A stretch of 59,773 nucleotides of DNA, taken from contig VGEY01000009.1 of NCBI GenBank assembly GCA_016869075.1, forward strand, positions 1-59,773, in the 5' to 3' direction. Below are positions 1-8,627 of the stretch, piece by piece. The position numbers were made by a program, and so were the translations under genes. The DNA is from Alphaproteobacteria bacterium (lineage in GTDB: Bacteria; Pseudomonadota; Alphaproteobacteria; Paracaedibacterales; VGCI01). Position 1 is the first letter of the stretch. Each line of letters opens with the position of its first letter. Under the pieces are notes generated by a model. It made no database searches, had not been told where the DNA came from, and saw only the letters and a list, made by a program, of their open reading frames with translations.

Positions 1-87
1 GACGCAAATGGGGATACATTTGTTGAAGGACTTGTGGATCATAAAGTCGACATTCATGATCCTTCATTCTTCAGGAGAAGCGAGTGA
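1..87 (+). CDS. 3' end of a truncated unknown gene
   Basis: The first frame is open from the window edge to a TGA at 85-87, giving 28 residues that end in DPSFFRRSE. The residues have ordinary protein composition (acidic and basic residues, Gly, Phe), so this may be the C-terminus of a gene that starts outside the window. I do not recognise it, and chance reading of non-coding sequence over 28 codons is possible. Confidence 0.3.
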   Translation, partial: DANGDTFVEGLVDHKVDIHDPSFFRRSE

Positions 88-262
88 TACAATAAAAAAT
101 TATAAAGACATTTTTTCCATCCTTTTCCAATAAGCTGTTTATCAATGTGTTTTTAAAAACGCGCTAGCAGGAAGAGTATTAAGAGATGCCCCTTTTAAAA
201 GTCAAATTATTAAATTGCCCATAAAGCCCATGGGTGAAAAAAAGAATTTAATACGTGGATTG

Positions 263-292
263 CCGCGCTCCCTATGGTCGCTCGCAATGACA
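263..292. repeat. Interspersed repeat, copy 1 (GTCATTGCGAG type)
   Basis: A 30-base stretch here matches 28 of 30 bases of 11278-11307. Read on the minus strand it begins TGTCATTGCGAGCGACC, the kind of short intergenic repeat scattered through many host-associated bacterial genomes. It lies in the non-coding stretch 88-351, between the truncated first gene and the NDUFA12 gene. I see nothing else in that stretch. Confidence 0.6.
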
Positions 293-351
293 GAAAGAGA
301 GAAGGCCTTCCAATGACTAAAGAGATAGGGTTCGTGATGACTCAGGAATAA

Positions 352-693
352 TTAATTATTTTCTGGGGTCCATGCTTCGTACCCTTTATTTGGGAGTTGG
401 CCACGCTTTCCTCTCGGTTTATGGGCATGTGGGGTACCAGTTAAATTTGGCGAATGTTCTTTTTCACACGAATAAATGGGACTGCTAGGAGAGGGGGCTT
501 GCGTTATGTAATGAAGCCAACCATGCCAGGGTGCGGGAATTTTTGAAGCTTCAGCGGTTCCCTTATATATTACCCATCGACGAGGTTTGCCGTAACGTTT
601 CTTTTTTCTGTCCTCATAATATTTATTGCCTTGGGAGTCTTCTCCTACAAGTTGACCACGCCACCAGGTGCGGAAAAAAATTGCTATACTCAT
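352..693 (-). CDS. NADH:ubiquinone oxidoreductase subunit NDUFA12 family
   Basis: This 113-residue protein is the bacterial counterpart of the mitochondrial complex I accessory subunit NDUFA12 (B17.2), found in alphaproteobacteria. It should sit on the matrix-arm side of the NADH dehydrogenase at the inner membrane. Visible family features in order are TWWRGQLVGEDSQGNKYYE near residues 9-27, GKPRRWVIYKG near 35-45, PAPWHGWLHY near 53-62, and the C-terminal LTGTPHAHKPRG and YEAWTPE. The ATG at 693 has GAGGAG eight bases upstream. It diverges from mraZ across 694-914 and has no other complex I gene near it, as is common for this subunit. The length is normal for the bacterial family. Confidence 0.93.
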   Translation of the reverse strand: MSIAIFFRTWWRGQLVGEDSQGNKYYEDRKKKRYGKPRRWVIYKGTAEASKIPAPWHGWLHYITQAPSPSSPIYSCEKEHSPNLTGTPHAHKPRGKRGQLPNKGYEAWTPENN

Positions 694-856
694 CTATTTC
701 TCCTCGTTGTTTTTATTTTACTCAATTTTCTGTGTGTTTACGAGTGGGTGTATGCACAATCTTTTATTTATAAGTATCATTATGGTTAAAATATTCTTAA
801 TCATTTTAAGTGAATTAATAAAATAAAACTTCAAAAAAGGGGCAAATATCAACAGA

Positions 857-893
857 ATCCCATTGACTCCCATATCATCCCATGTTATCCCAT
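857..893 (-). promoter_or_regulatory. MraZ operator: four TGGGA boxes with 5-nt spacers
   Basis: TCCCA occurs at 858-862, 868-872, 878-882 and 888-892, an exact 10-base period; on the minus strand this is TGGGA-N5 four times. MraZ of E. coli is known to bind TGGGN direct repeats separated by five bases upstream of its own gene. The array ends about 22 bases before the mraZ start codon, so bound MraZ would cover the region immediately ahead of the start and repress the dcw operon. The assignment is by motif and position only. Confidence 0.85.
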
Positions 894-914
894 AAATAGG
901 AGATAGATGATTTA

Positions 915-1403
915 ATGGCATTATTCTTATCTACATTTATTAACAAGATTGACAAAAAGGGACGCGTTTCAGTACCTGCTTCCTTTCGTACAACCCTATC
1001 TGTAGGCCAAGCAAATTCATCTGATGAGAGTTCTTTTTCAGGCATTGTTGTCTTCCGTTCATTAAAGCATCCAGCCTTAGAGGGATGTAGTGTGGAGCGG
1101 ATGCAAAGATTAAGCAAAAGTATTGATAGTCTCGATATGTTTTCAGATGCACAAGACGACCTTGTTGCAGCAATATTCGCAGACTCTCAACTTTTAACAT
1201 TTGACAGTGAGGGCAGAGTCAGTATCCCCGAGGATTTTTTGAAATTTGCTGGTCTTGTTGACCAGGTTGCCTTTGTCGGCAGGGGAGCCACATTCCAATT
1301 GTGGGATCCAATTGTATTTCAGAAAGTTCAAGAAGATGCTCGCGCCCGACTCAAGAGAGAAGGGCCCGCTGTACGGTTGAGTTTAGGAGAAAGAGGCACG
1401 TGA
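915..1403 (+). CDS. mraZ: Transcriptional regulator MraZ
   Basis: MraZ is a DNA-binding repressor of the dcw operon that assembles as a ring of SpoVT/AbrB-like folds. The 162-residue product has both expected half-domains: NKIDKKGRVSVPASFR at residues 10-25 and TFDSEGRVSIPEDF at about 95-108, each with the DxxGR(V/I)xxP signature. The ATG at 915 follows AGGAGATAG with good spacing. Four TGGGA-type boxes lie just upstream, consistent with autoregulation. It is the first gene of the cluster, and its stop codon overlaps the GTG start of rsmH (GTGA), so the two are probably translationally coupled. Confidence 0.95.
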   Translation: MALFLSTFINKIDKKGRVSVPASFRTTLSVGQANSSDESSFSGIVVFRSLKHPALEGCSVERMQRLSKSIDSLDMFSDAQDDLVAAIFADSQLLTFDSEGRVSIPEDFLKFAGLVDQVAFVGRGATFQLWDPIVFQKVQEDARARLKREGPAVRLSLGERGT

Positions 1404-2389
1404 CGCATGTACCAGTAATGTTGCAAGAAATGTTGGTTGCGCTTTCACCTAAAGATGGGGAAGTTTATGTGGATGCAACCTTCGGTGCGGGAGGATATAG
1501 CCGAGCAATCCTTGAGGCGGCTAATTGTCACGTAATCGCGCTGGATAGAGACACCTCGGCAGTAGCTAAGGGAAAGATTCTTGAAAAAGATTTCTTGGGA
1601 AGATTTCAGATACTTCAAGGAAAATTTAGTCAATTAAAAGACTTGTTGTCAGATATTGGCTATATGAAAGTGCATGGGTTTGTTTTTGATTTGGGTGTTT
1701 CATCTGAACAAATAGATACACCAGAGCGCGGATTTTCTTTTAGGTATGAGGGGCCTTTAGATATGCGCATGTCTCCAGAGGGTCCTAGCGCAGCTGATAT
1801 TGTTAATACATATTCTGAAACAGATTTGGCAGAAATTATTTTTCGCTATGGGGAAGAAAAAAAATCTCGAGCGATTGCGCGTAAAATTGTTGCTGCTCGA
1901 GAAAGGACACCCTTTAAAACCACGAAGCAATTAACTTCCTTAATCCACTCTATCGTGAAAGGGGGAAAGGATGGTCAAAATCCTGCAACCCTTACATTTC
2001 AGGCGCTACGTATTTATGTAAATAATGAATTAAACGAAATTAATGCGGGGTTAAAAACTGCAGAGGAATGGTTGTTACCTGGTGGACGATTAGTTGTCGT
2101 CACGTTTCATTCCTTAGAAGATCGGTTGGTAAAACAGTTCTTAAAGAGCAGGCAGAAGGCGCCTAAAACGCCACGCTATACATCATCCCGGCATGTCCCT
2201 CATTTGGATGGAACAGAGCTTCTCCCCACTTTCACACAAGAAAAGGGGATGGGATTTGGTATAAAAGGAATTACTCCCAGCCGCGCGGAATTACAGCAAA
2301 ACTCCCGTGCACGTTCAGCACGCTTAAGGGCAGCTGTCCGTTTATCTTCTCCGGCACACCCTTTCATAAAAGAAGAAAGGATAAGCTGA
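1400..2389 (+). CDS. rsmH: 16S rRNA (cytosine1402-N4)-methyltransferase RsmH
   Basis: RsmH (MraW) methylates N4 of C1402 in 16S rRNA using S-adenosylmethionine. The SAM-binding loop VDATFGAGGYS is at residues 24-34, followed by FDLGVSSEQID, the RGFSFR segment, the MRMS motif and the late VVVTFHSLEDRLVK motif, all typical of the family. I place the start at the GTG at 1400, which gives MTHVPVMLQEML and 329 residues and overlaps the mraZ stop; AGGAGAAAGAGG precedes it. The frame is open further upstream inside mraZ, but that part has no family similarity. The TGA overlaps the ATG of ftsL. Confidence 0.95.
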   Translation: MTHVPVMLQEMLVALSPKDGEVYVDATFGAGGYSRAILEAANCHVIALDRDTSAVAKGKILEKDFLGRFQILQGKFSQLKDLLSDIGYMKVHGFVFDLGVSSEQIDTPERGFSFRYEGPLDMRMSPEGPSAADIVNTYSETDLAEIIFRYGEEKKSRAIARKIVAARERTPFKTTKQLTSLIHSIVKGGKDGQNPATLTFQALRIYVNNELNEINAGLKTAEEWLLPGGRLVVVTFHSLEDRLVKQFLKSRQKAPKTPRYTSSRHVPHLDGTELLPTFTQEKGMGFGIKGITPSRAELQQNSRARSARLRAAVRLSSPAHPFIKEERIS

Positions 2390-2754
2390 TGCGTCGTCCA
2401 ACTCTCTTATTTGTAGCTATTGCCTCAAGCGTCGGCTTGGGACTTTTCCAATTAAAATATCAGGTTATGACTTTGGAAAAAGATTATCAGCGCATCCGTA
2501 AATCCATACGAGAAACAGATGAAGCCATTCATGTTTTAAAAGCAGAATGGGCGCATTTAAATGACCCAAAAAGATTGCAACTCTTATGTGAGCGCTACCT
2601 TACAGTTGCTCCCATACGCGGATCGCAACTGATTTCTTTTCGACAGATCATCGAAGGAGAGGCGGGGGGAAATGTAGCCTATGATCGGGGAGCAATGGAT
2701 AAATTAGTTGCTGATCTTGTTTCAGATACGACTCTTACTGCTTTAAACGAGTGA
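2389..2754 (+). CDS. ftsL: Cell division protein FtsL
   Basis: A 121-residue bitopic membrane protein in the ftsL position between rsmH and ftsI. One hydrophobic segment at about residues 4-20 is followed by a heptad-like stretch (LEKDYQRIRKSIRETDEAI, near 29-47) and a conserved-looking AEWAHLNDPKRLQLLCERYL end, as in alphaproteobacterial FtsL. FtsL forms the FtsQ-FtsL-FtsB subcomplex that activates FtsWI septal synthesis. The start ATG overlaps the rsmH stop by one base. Assignment rests on position, topology and the DPxRLxxL motif, since FtsL sequences diverge strongly. Confidence 0.85.
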   Translation: MRRPTLLFVAIASSVGLGLFQLKYQVMTLEKDYQRIRKSIRETDEAIHVLKAEWAHLNDPKRLQLLCERYLTVAPIRGSQLISFRQIIEGEAGGNVAYDRGAMDKLVADLVSDTTLTALNE

Positions 2755-2766
2755 GGAAAGGCGGAT

Positions 2767-4536
2767 ATGAAACAATTTGTAGCTGAACATCTGCGCGTCC
2801 TGACCAAGCATTTGAGCTTATGGCATCAAGCAACTCATGATCGTAATATTTTAGAAAGTGCAAAAAATCGTTCACTCGTTGCTGGTGCAGCTTTTTGCAT
2901 TGCTTTCCTTCTTATCTTTATTCGCTTGGCAGATGTAATGGTGGTACGCTCACTCTGGAATGCTTCGGAAGGAGATGCACCTCCAGCACCAAATATTATT
3001 GTAACAGCAGGTCCCCGTGCAGATATTTTAGATCGAAATGGAGAAGTCCTCGCTACTCATTTGGTAACGGGTTCTGTCTATGCAAACCCAAAAGTTATTA
3101 TTGATCCTGAAGAGGCAGCACAAAAAATTGCAGCTCTCATGCCTGAATTGGAATACAACAGCCTTTTGAAGAAGCTTAAAGATAAAAAGAAGGGATTTGT
3201 CTGGATAGTACGTCATATTTCTCCGACACTTCAACAAGCCGTAAATCACCTTGGAATACCTGGCATTTATTTGCAGCGAGATGAGCGACGTGTTTACCCT
3301 TATGGAAACTTGGTGTCTCATGTTATGGGATATTGTGGGATTGATAACAATGGGTTATCTGGCGTAGAAAAATATTTCGACGAAAGATTGCGGCGTGTGA
3401 AAGATCCTTTGTCGTTATCGATAGACATCCGCGTTCAGCATTTAGTGCATGATGAACTTACTAAGGCAATAATAGAATTTAATGCTGAAGGTGGTAATGC
3501 GATGGTCATGTCTGTTAAAACGGGTGAAATTATCGCAATGATTTCGCTCCCTGATTATGATCCAAATTTGCCGAATCAGAATGAGATTAGTACTACCTTT
3601 AATCGTAATACGTTGGGGATGTATGAATCTGGCTCGACTTTTAAAATTTTTAATACCGCAATAGCTTTAGAAACAAGGATTGCCTCTCTTACAAGTCAGT
3701 ATGATAACAGTAACCCAATTAAGGTTGGTCGCTTTTTAATAAAAGACTTTAGAGTTCCAAAACGTGGCCTCCTAGATGTGCGTGAAGTATTTTTTCATTC
3801 CTCTAATATTGGTGCCGCCAAAATGGCTTTACAATTTGGCGGTGCGATGCAGCGTCAATATTTAGAAAAATTTTCTTTATTTAAAGCGCCAACATTGGAA
3901 TTGCCAGAAATAGGTTCTCCTTTGCTTCCTAAAACTTGGAGACCAGTGACGACCATGACTGTTGCTTATGGGTACGGTATAGCCGTTAGTCCATTGCAGC
4001 TTCTAAATGCAGTCAACGGGATTATTAACGATGGGTGGTTTCGCCCGGCAACACTCGTTAAGCAGGACTCAGCACGGCTCTCCCCGCCTATTCGAATACT
4101 CTCCGCAGAAACATCTGCTAAGATGCGTGATATGATGCGGTTGGTTGTAACAGAAGGAACAGCGCGCAGGGCCAACGTTCCAGGGTATGATGTGATTGGC
4201 AAAACAGGGTCGGCCCATAAGTTACAGGGACGTGGATATGCTGATAAGGCAAAATTGACATCCTTTATTGGGGGCTTCCCAAAAGATAATCCACAGTATA
4301 TTGTCTTATTGTTTTTGGATAACCCAAAACCAACAAAGAATACATATGGTTATTCAACAGGGGGATGGAATGCGGCTCCCACAGGTGGACGCATTATAGC
4401 TCGAATGGCACCATTATTGGGTGTTACCCCCGTGTCGGATGGAGAGATGGGAGAGTCAATGCTATCGCTTACAACTTTAATGGAAGTAGATCAAGATCAA
4501 GATCAGGATCAGGATGAGCTTTATGACGCTGAATGA
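2767..4536 (+). CDS. ftsI: Septal peptidoglycan transpeptidase FtsI (PBP3)
   Basis: A class B penicillin-binding protein that crosslinks septal peptidoglycan together with FtsW. The 589 residues comprise a cytoplasmic tail, one membrane anchor near residues 37-58, a PBP dimerisation domain and the transpeptidase domain. Catalytic motifs are visible: SxxK as Ser290-Thr-Phe-Lys293, SxN as Ser345-Ser-Asn347 and KTG as Lys479-Thr-Gly481. The C-terminus ends in an unusual (Asp-Gln) run encoded by an imperfect hexamer repeat at 4489-4518. AAAGG precedes the ATG at 2767. Its end overlaps murE. Confidence 0.95.
   Translation: MKQFVAEHLRVLTKHLSLWHQATHDRNILESAKNRSLVAGAAFCIAFLLIFIRLADVMVVRSLWNASEGDAPPAPNIIVTAGPRADILDRNGEVLATHLVTGSVYANPKVIIDPEEAAQKIAALMPELEYNSLLKKLKDKKKGFVWIVRHISPTLQQAVNHLGIPGIYLQRDERRVYPYGNLVSHVMGYCGIDNNGLSGVEKYFDERLRRVKDPLSLSIDIRVQHLVHDELTKAIIEFNAEGGNAMVMSVKTGEIIAMISLPDYDPNLPNQNEISTTFNRNTLGMYESGSTFKIFNTAIALETRIASLTSQYDNSNPIKVGRFLIKDFRVPKRGLLDVREVFFHSSNIGAAKMALQFGGAMQRQYLEKFSLFKAPTLELPEIGSPLLPKTWRPVTTMTVAYGYGIAVSPLQLLNAVNGIINDGWFRPATLVKQDSARLSPPIRILSAETSAKMRDMMRLVVTEGTARRANVPGYDVIGKTGSAHKLQGRGYADKAKLTSFIGGFPKDNPQYIVLLFLDNPKPTKNTYGYSTGGWNAAPTGGRIIARMAPLLGVTPVSDGEMGESMLSLTTLMEVDQDQDQDQDELYDAE
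4489..4518 (+). repeat. Imperfect GATCAA/GATCAG hexamer repeat in ftsI
   Basis: About five copies of GATCA(A/G) encode alternating Asp-Gln near the FtsI C-terminus. The same bases carry the AGGA (4511-4514) that serves as ribosome-binding site for murE, so copy-number change would move neither frame but could affect the spacing to the murE start. Confidence 0.7.
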
Positions 4537-6040
4537 CCTTGTTCAAAAGTTACAAGGAACTGAAAGGCACGAAGTATTAAATTCTGAGCACTTCCCAACT
4601 TTGAATACACAATTTACAGGTTTGGCTCATGACTCACGGGTGGTGAAAAAAGGGGATGTTTTTGTGGTTATTCCCTGTGACCAAGCTGAAGAGCATGCAT
4701 TATCTGCAGTCCAAGCCGGGGCGGTAGCTTTAATTGCTGAGCCAGATTTGGTGAACACTCTCCAAGAAAAACCCAAGGTTCCAATCATTACGGTTGCTTC
4801 AGCTCGGAGAGCCTTATCCGTTTCAGCTGCCCTGCTTTACCCAGGCCAGCCCGAGACTATGGTTGCTGTTACGGGAACTAATGGTAAGAGTTCTGTTGTA
4901 ACGTTTGTTCGTCAAATTTGGCAAAAATTAGGTTATACGGCTGCGAGCTTAGGAACACTTGGAGTTGATCTACCTTCCCATGTCCGCTTAGTCAATGAGC
5001 TGGTTACAACTAAGTTAACAACACCTGATGCCTTATCATTTCATCAAAATCTTAATACACTCTCTGCGTCTGGTATAACGCATTGCGCTTTCGAAGCTTC
5101 AAGCCATGGACTCGATCAATACCGATTACATGGTGTTAAAATAAATGCGGCAGGGTTTACAAACTTGAGTCAAGATCATCTGGATTACCACTCATCAATG
5201 GAAGATTATTTCGAAGCAAAGATGAGACTCTTTATTGACATTTTACCCCCCGATAAAATTGCTATTATAAATTCTGCTTCCCCCTATTTTCCTGCACTGA
5301 AAGCAATGATTACAGGTCATGGACAACCTATTTTATCTTATGCAGTAGAACAAGAAGCAAATCTTATGGCCCATAACATTCGTCTTTCTGCACACCAAAC
5401 GCAGTTTGACTTAAAATTTAATGAAGAGAGTTGGTCAAACATTACTTTGAATATGGTAGGCGCTTTCCAAATTGAAAATGTTTTATGTGCTATGGGGTTG
5501 GTCATAGCTTGTGGAGCTTCGGCCTCTCAAGTAGTTGAAATATTGCCCACGCTAAAAAGTGCACCCGGCAGAATGGAATTGGTTGGCAATACTGCAGTTG
5601 GAAGTTCTATTTTTATTGATTATGCCCATACACCCGATGCTCTCAATCGTGCTTTGACAGCTTTGCGAAAGCATGTTACCCAAGAGGGTCGCTTATTTGT
5701 GGTTTTCGGGTGCGGTGGAAATAGAGATGCTGGGAAACGTGTACACATGGGAGAAGTGGCCCATAAATTAGCAGATGAGATTTATGTAACGGATGATAAT
5801 CCACGTGATGAAGATCCAGCATTTATACGAGCCCAAATTTTAGTAGGTTGCCCCCATGCTCATGAGATTGCAGATCGTCGTTTAGCTATGCGTACAGCTA
5901 TCCAGCATATGGGTGCAAATGATATAGTGCTTATTGCAGGTAAGGGACATGAACAAGGACAAATTATCGGCAAGCGCGTGGTTCCATTTGATGATCGAAC
6001 AGTGGTTCAAGAAATTTTGAAAGAAGAGGAAGCAGCATGA
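4523..6040 (+). CDS. murE: UDP-MurNAc-tripeptide synthetase MurE (meso-DAP adding)
   Basis: MurE is a cytoplasmic ATP-dependent ligase that adds the third stem residue to UDP-MurNAc-L-Ala-D-Glu. The Mur-ligase P-loop GTNGKSS is at about residues 118-124, and the DNPR motif at Asp425-Asn-Pro-Arg428 is the known signature of meso-diaminopimelate specificity. I take the ATG at 4523, with AGGA eight bases upstream, giving 505 residues; an in-frame ATG at 4514 would add three residues. The gene overlaps the end of ftsI by 14 bases and its stop overlaps the murF start (ATGA). Confidence 0.94.
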   Translation: MTLNDLVQKLQGTERHEVLNSEHFPTLNTQFTGLAHDSRVVKKGDVFVVIPCDQAEEHALSAVQAGAVALIAEPDLVNTLQEKPKVPIITVASARRALSVSAALLYPGQPETMVAVTGTNGKSSVVTFVRQIWQKLGYTAASLGTLGVDLPSHVRLVNELVTTKLTTPDALSFHQNLNTLSASGITHCAFEASSHGLDQYRLHGVKINAAGFTNLSQDHLDYHSSMEDYFEAKMRLFIDILPPDKIAIINSASPYFPALKAMITGHGQPILSYAVEQEANLMAHNIRLSAHQTQFDLKFNEESWSNITLNMVGAFQIENVLCAMGLVIACGASASQVVEILPTLKSAPGRMELVGNTAVGSSIFIDYAHTPDALNRALTALRKHVTQEGRLFVVFGCGGNRDAGKRVHMGEVAHKLADEIYVTDDNPRDEDPAFIRAQILVGCPHAHEIADRRLAMRTAIQHMGANDIVLIAGKGHEQGQIIGKRVVPFDDRTVVQEILKEEEAA

Positions 6041-7479
6041 TGACTATGAATGAGGGAGCAAGTCTCTGGACTCATGAGGAAGTTGAAAACGCTTTATCAT
6101 TACCTAAATCGTCTATTCCCTGGAACGCGACAGGTGTGTCAATGGATACGCGAACGCTTCAACCAGGTGATTTGTATGTTGCGATTCGGGGAGACGTTTA
6201 CGATGGTCATACATTTGTAAAAGATGCTTTTGCTAAGGGAGCCGTTGCAGCAATTGTGGATCATCCAATCGAAGTAGATCCCCAATTTCCTCAAATTGTT
6301 GTAGAAAATACTTTAAAGTCATTAACGATGCTTGGTGATTTTGCAAGAAAAAGAACAAAAGCAACAATCATTGCTGTCACTGGAAGTGTGGGAAAAACAA
6401 GTACCAAAGAATTTTTGCGCCATATGTTAAGTGCTTTTGGAGTTACTTTTGCATCCCCTGCCAGTTATAATAACCATTGGGGTCTTCCTCTCAGTTTAGT
6501 AAATCTGCCTCGCAATGCTGCCTATGGTGTTTTTGAAATTGGCATGAATCATCGCGGCGAAATTTCCCCCCTTGCAACTGTCGCAAGCCCACATATAGGC
6601 ATCATAACAACAATTGCTGAAGCTCATATTGGTCTTATGAAATCGCGGGAAGAGATTGCTCTAGAGAAGTCAGATATTTTTAGTGGAAAGCCAGCTCCTT
6701 CGCTTGCAATTATTAATCAGGATACAGCAGAATTTGACGTAATGAGCAAACGTGCAACCCACTATGGCGTTTCAAAAATTATTGGGTTTGGAAAATCTGA
6801 AGATGCCTCAGTTCGATTACTTGATTATAAGTTTGACCCATTTAAAAACGCTGGTGTAGTAACTGCTCTTTTAAGTGGTCAGAAGATAAATTATACATTG
6901 CCGTTGGCTGGAGAGCATGTGGCTCTTAATAGTTTAATTATTCTAGCCTTAGGAGAAGCGTTGGGTCTTGATCTCTCACGGTTAATATCTCAACTAGAAA
7001 CCTTGCCGGCAATTCAGGGTCGTGGGAAACAACATCAACTTCCTATTCAAGGGGGGGAAATCCTTCTTATAGATGATGCCTATAATGCGAACATTACATC
7101 CATGCAAGCAGGGCTTTCTGTTTTTGCTGCAATGCCTGTTAAGTCAGAAGGACGGCGTCTTGCTGTTTTGGGTGAGATGTTAGAATTAGGAGACCAAGCT
7201 GAGGCTCATCACACACAACTTATGAAGGAAGTATTAGGGCGCCCAATCGATCGTGTTTTTGCAGTTGGTGGTCCTGTCATGGAGACAGCTTATTCAAAAG
7301 GTATACCGCCCGAAAAAGCTGCAGGATATGCTACGAAGGTTGCTGATATTATTCCCCTTGTTTTAAAAGAATTGCGTCCAGGTGATGTTGTGTTCGTCAA
7401 AGGGTCAAAAGGAAGTTATGTCAGTAAAGTCGTAGACTATCTGACAACGCAAAATTCTTTGAAAAACATGGCGGTTTAA
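6037..7479 (+). CDS. murF: UDP-MurNAc-tripeptide:D-Ala-D-Ala ligase MurF
   Basis: MurF joins D-Ala-D-Ala to the UDP-MurNAc tripeptide, giving the pentapeptide precursor. The 480-residue product has the Mur-ligase ATP loop VTGSVGKTSTKE with Lys120, the FEIGMNHRGEI segment, the central LIDDAYNANITSM motif and the C-terminal domain with VFVKGSKGS. GAGGAAG lies six bases before the ATG at 6037; two further in-frame ATG codons follow within ten bases. It overlaps murE by four bases, so translational coupling is likely. Confidence 0.95.
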   Translation: MMTMNEGASLWTHEEVENALSLPKSSIPWNATGVSMDTRTLQPGDLYVAIRGDVYDGHTFVKDAFAKGAVAAIVDHPIEVDPQFPQIVVENTLKSLTMLGDFARKRTKATIIAVTGSVGKTSTKEFLRHMLSAFGVTFASPASYNNHWGLPLSLVNLPRNAAYGVFEIGMNHRGEISPLATVASPHIGIITTIAEAHIGLMKSREEIALEKSDIFSGKPAPSLAIINQDTAEFDVMSKRATHYGVSKIIGFGKSEDASVRLLDYKFDPFKNAGVVTALLSGQKINYTLPLAGEHVALNSLIILALGEALGLDLSRLISQLETLPAIQGRGKQHQLPIQGGEILLIDDAYNANITSMQAGLSVFAAMPVKSEGRRLAVLGEMLELGDQAEAHHTQLMKEVLGRPIDRVFAVGGPVMETAYSKGIPPEKAAGYATKVADIIPLVLKELRPGDVVFVKGSKGSYVSKVVDYLTTQNSLKNMAV

Positions 7480-7485
7480 TAATAT

Positions 7486-8574
7486 ATGCTTTATTATTTT
7501 CTTTTTCCTTATGCAAGTGAAATAGGCATTTTCAACCTCTTTAAATATTTAACATTTCGCACTGGAGGTGCCATTTTAACTGCACTGGTGATCAGTTTTT
7601 TATTAGGCCAACCTATTATTGATTGGTTAAAGAGTAAGCAGGGCAAGGGGCAACCTATTCGAGAAGACGGACCCCAATCCCATTTAATTACCAAAAAAGG
7701 AACTCCTACGATGGGGGGAAGTTTAATCTTGCTCGCGCTCACAATGAGTACACTTTTGTGGGCAGATTTATCTAACGTTTACACATGGATAGTGCTTATC
7801 GTAACGTTGGGGTTTGGTGCTATAGGTGCTCGAGACGATTATTTAAAACTTACAAAACAAAATCCAAAAGGATTGGCTGGAAAACATAAAATCCTGGCAC
7901 AATTTTTTATTTCAAGCATTGCAACTTACTTTATTATGGATTTATCTAAAGAAAATTTAGCTGATGCTGTTGCTGTTCCAATCTTTAAAGATTATCTCAT
8001 TCATTTGGGTAAATTTTTCTATGTCTTTTCCATTTGTGTTATTATAGGGGCGTCTAATTCGGTAAATTTGACAGATGGATTGGATGGATTAGCCATTGTT
8101 CCAGTCATGATTGCGATGAGTTGTTTTTGTTTGATTTCATATCTTGTCGGAAACGCAGTGTTTTCTAATTATCTTCAATTGCATCATGTTCCTCACGTGG
8201 GAGAGTTAGCAGTGTTTGGAGGTGGCCTCATTGGAGCTGGACTTGGATTCCTTTGGTTTAATGCACCTCCTGCAAAGATATTTATGGGGGATACGGGCTC
8301 TCTCGCTACGGGTGGTGCTTTAGGCACGATCAGTGTTATTACTAAGCACGAGCTTGTATTAGCTATCATTGGTGGTTTATTTGTAATTGAGGCCATTTCT
8401 GTTATTGCTCAGGTTGGGTATTATAAATTAACAAAACGTCGGATATTTTTAATGGCTCCTATTCATCATCACTTTGAGAAAAAGGGATGGGCCGAGCCTA
8501 CAATCGTTGTTAGATTTTGGATAATTGCTAGCATTTTAGCCTTGATTGGCCTTTCGACTTTGAAATTGCGCTAA
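7486..8574 (+). CDS. mraY: Phospho-MurNAc-pentapeptide transferase MraY
   Basis: MraY transfers phospho-MurNAc-pentapeptide to undecaprenyl phosphate, forming lipid I at the inner membrane. The 362-residue sequence has about ten hydrophobic segments. Family motifs include the cytoplasmic loop with [13 protein letters not shown], the catalytic [24 protein letters not shown], the Mg-site [13 protein letters not shown], and the HHH loop [15 protein letters not shown] near the C-terminus. It starts six bases after the murF stop and is followed by 53 non-coding bases before murD. Confidence 0.96.
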   Translation: MLYYFLFPYASEIGIFNLFKYLTFRTGGAILTALVISFLLGQPIIDWLKSKQGKGQPIREDGPQSHLITKKGTPTMGGSLILLALTMSTLLWADLSNVYTWIVLIVTLGFGAIGARDDYLKLTKQNPKGLAGKHKILAQFFISSIATYFIMDLSKENLADAVAVPIFKDYLIHLGKFFYVFSICVIIGASNSVNLTDGLDGLAIVPVMIAMSCFCLISYLVGNAVFSNYLQLHHVPHVGELAVFGGGLIGAGLGFLWFNAPPAKIFMGDTGSLATGGALGTISVITKHELVLAIIGGLFVIEAISVIAQVGYYKLTKRRIFLMAPIHHHFEKKGWAEPTIVVRFWIIASILALIGLSTLKLR

Positions 8575-8627
8575 GGTTTGCAATCGTTTTAGACAATTGA
8601 TTCTATAAAAACTGGAGAGTTTAGCTC

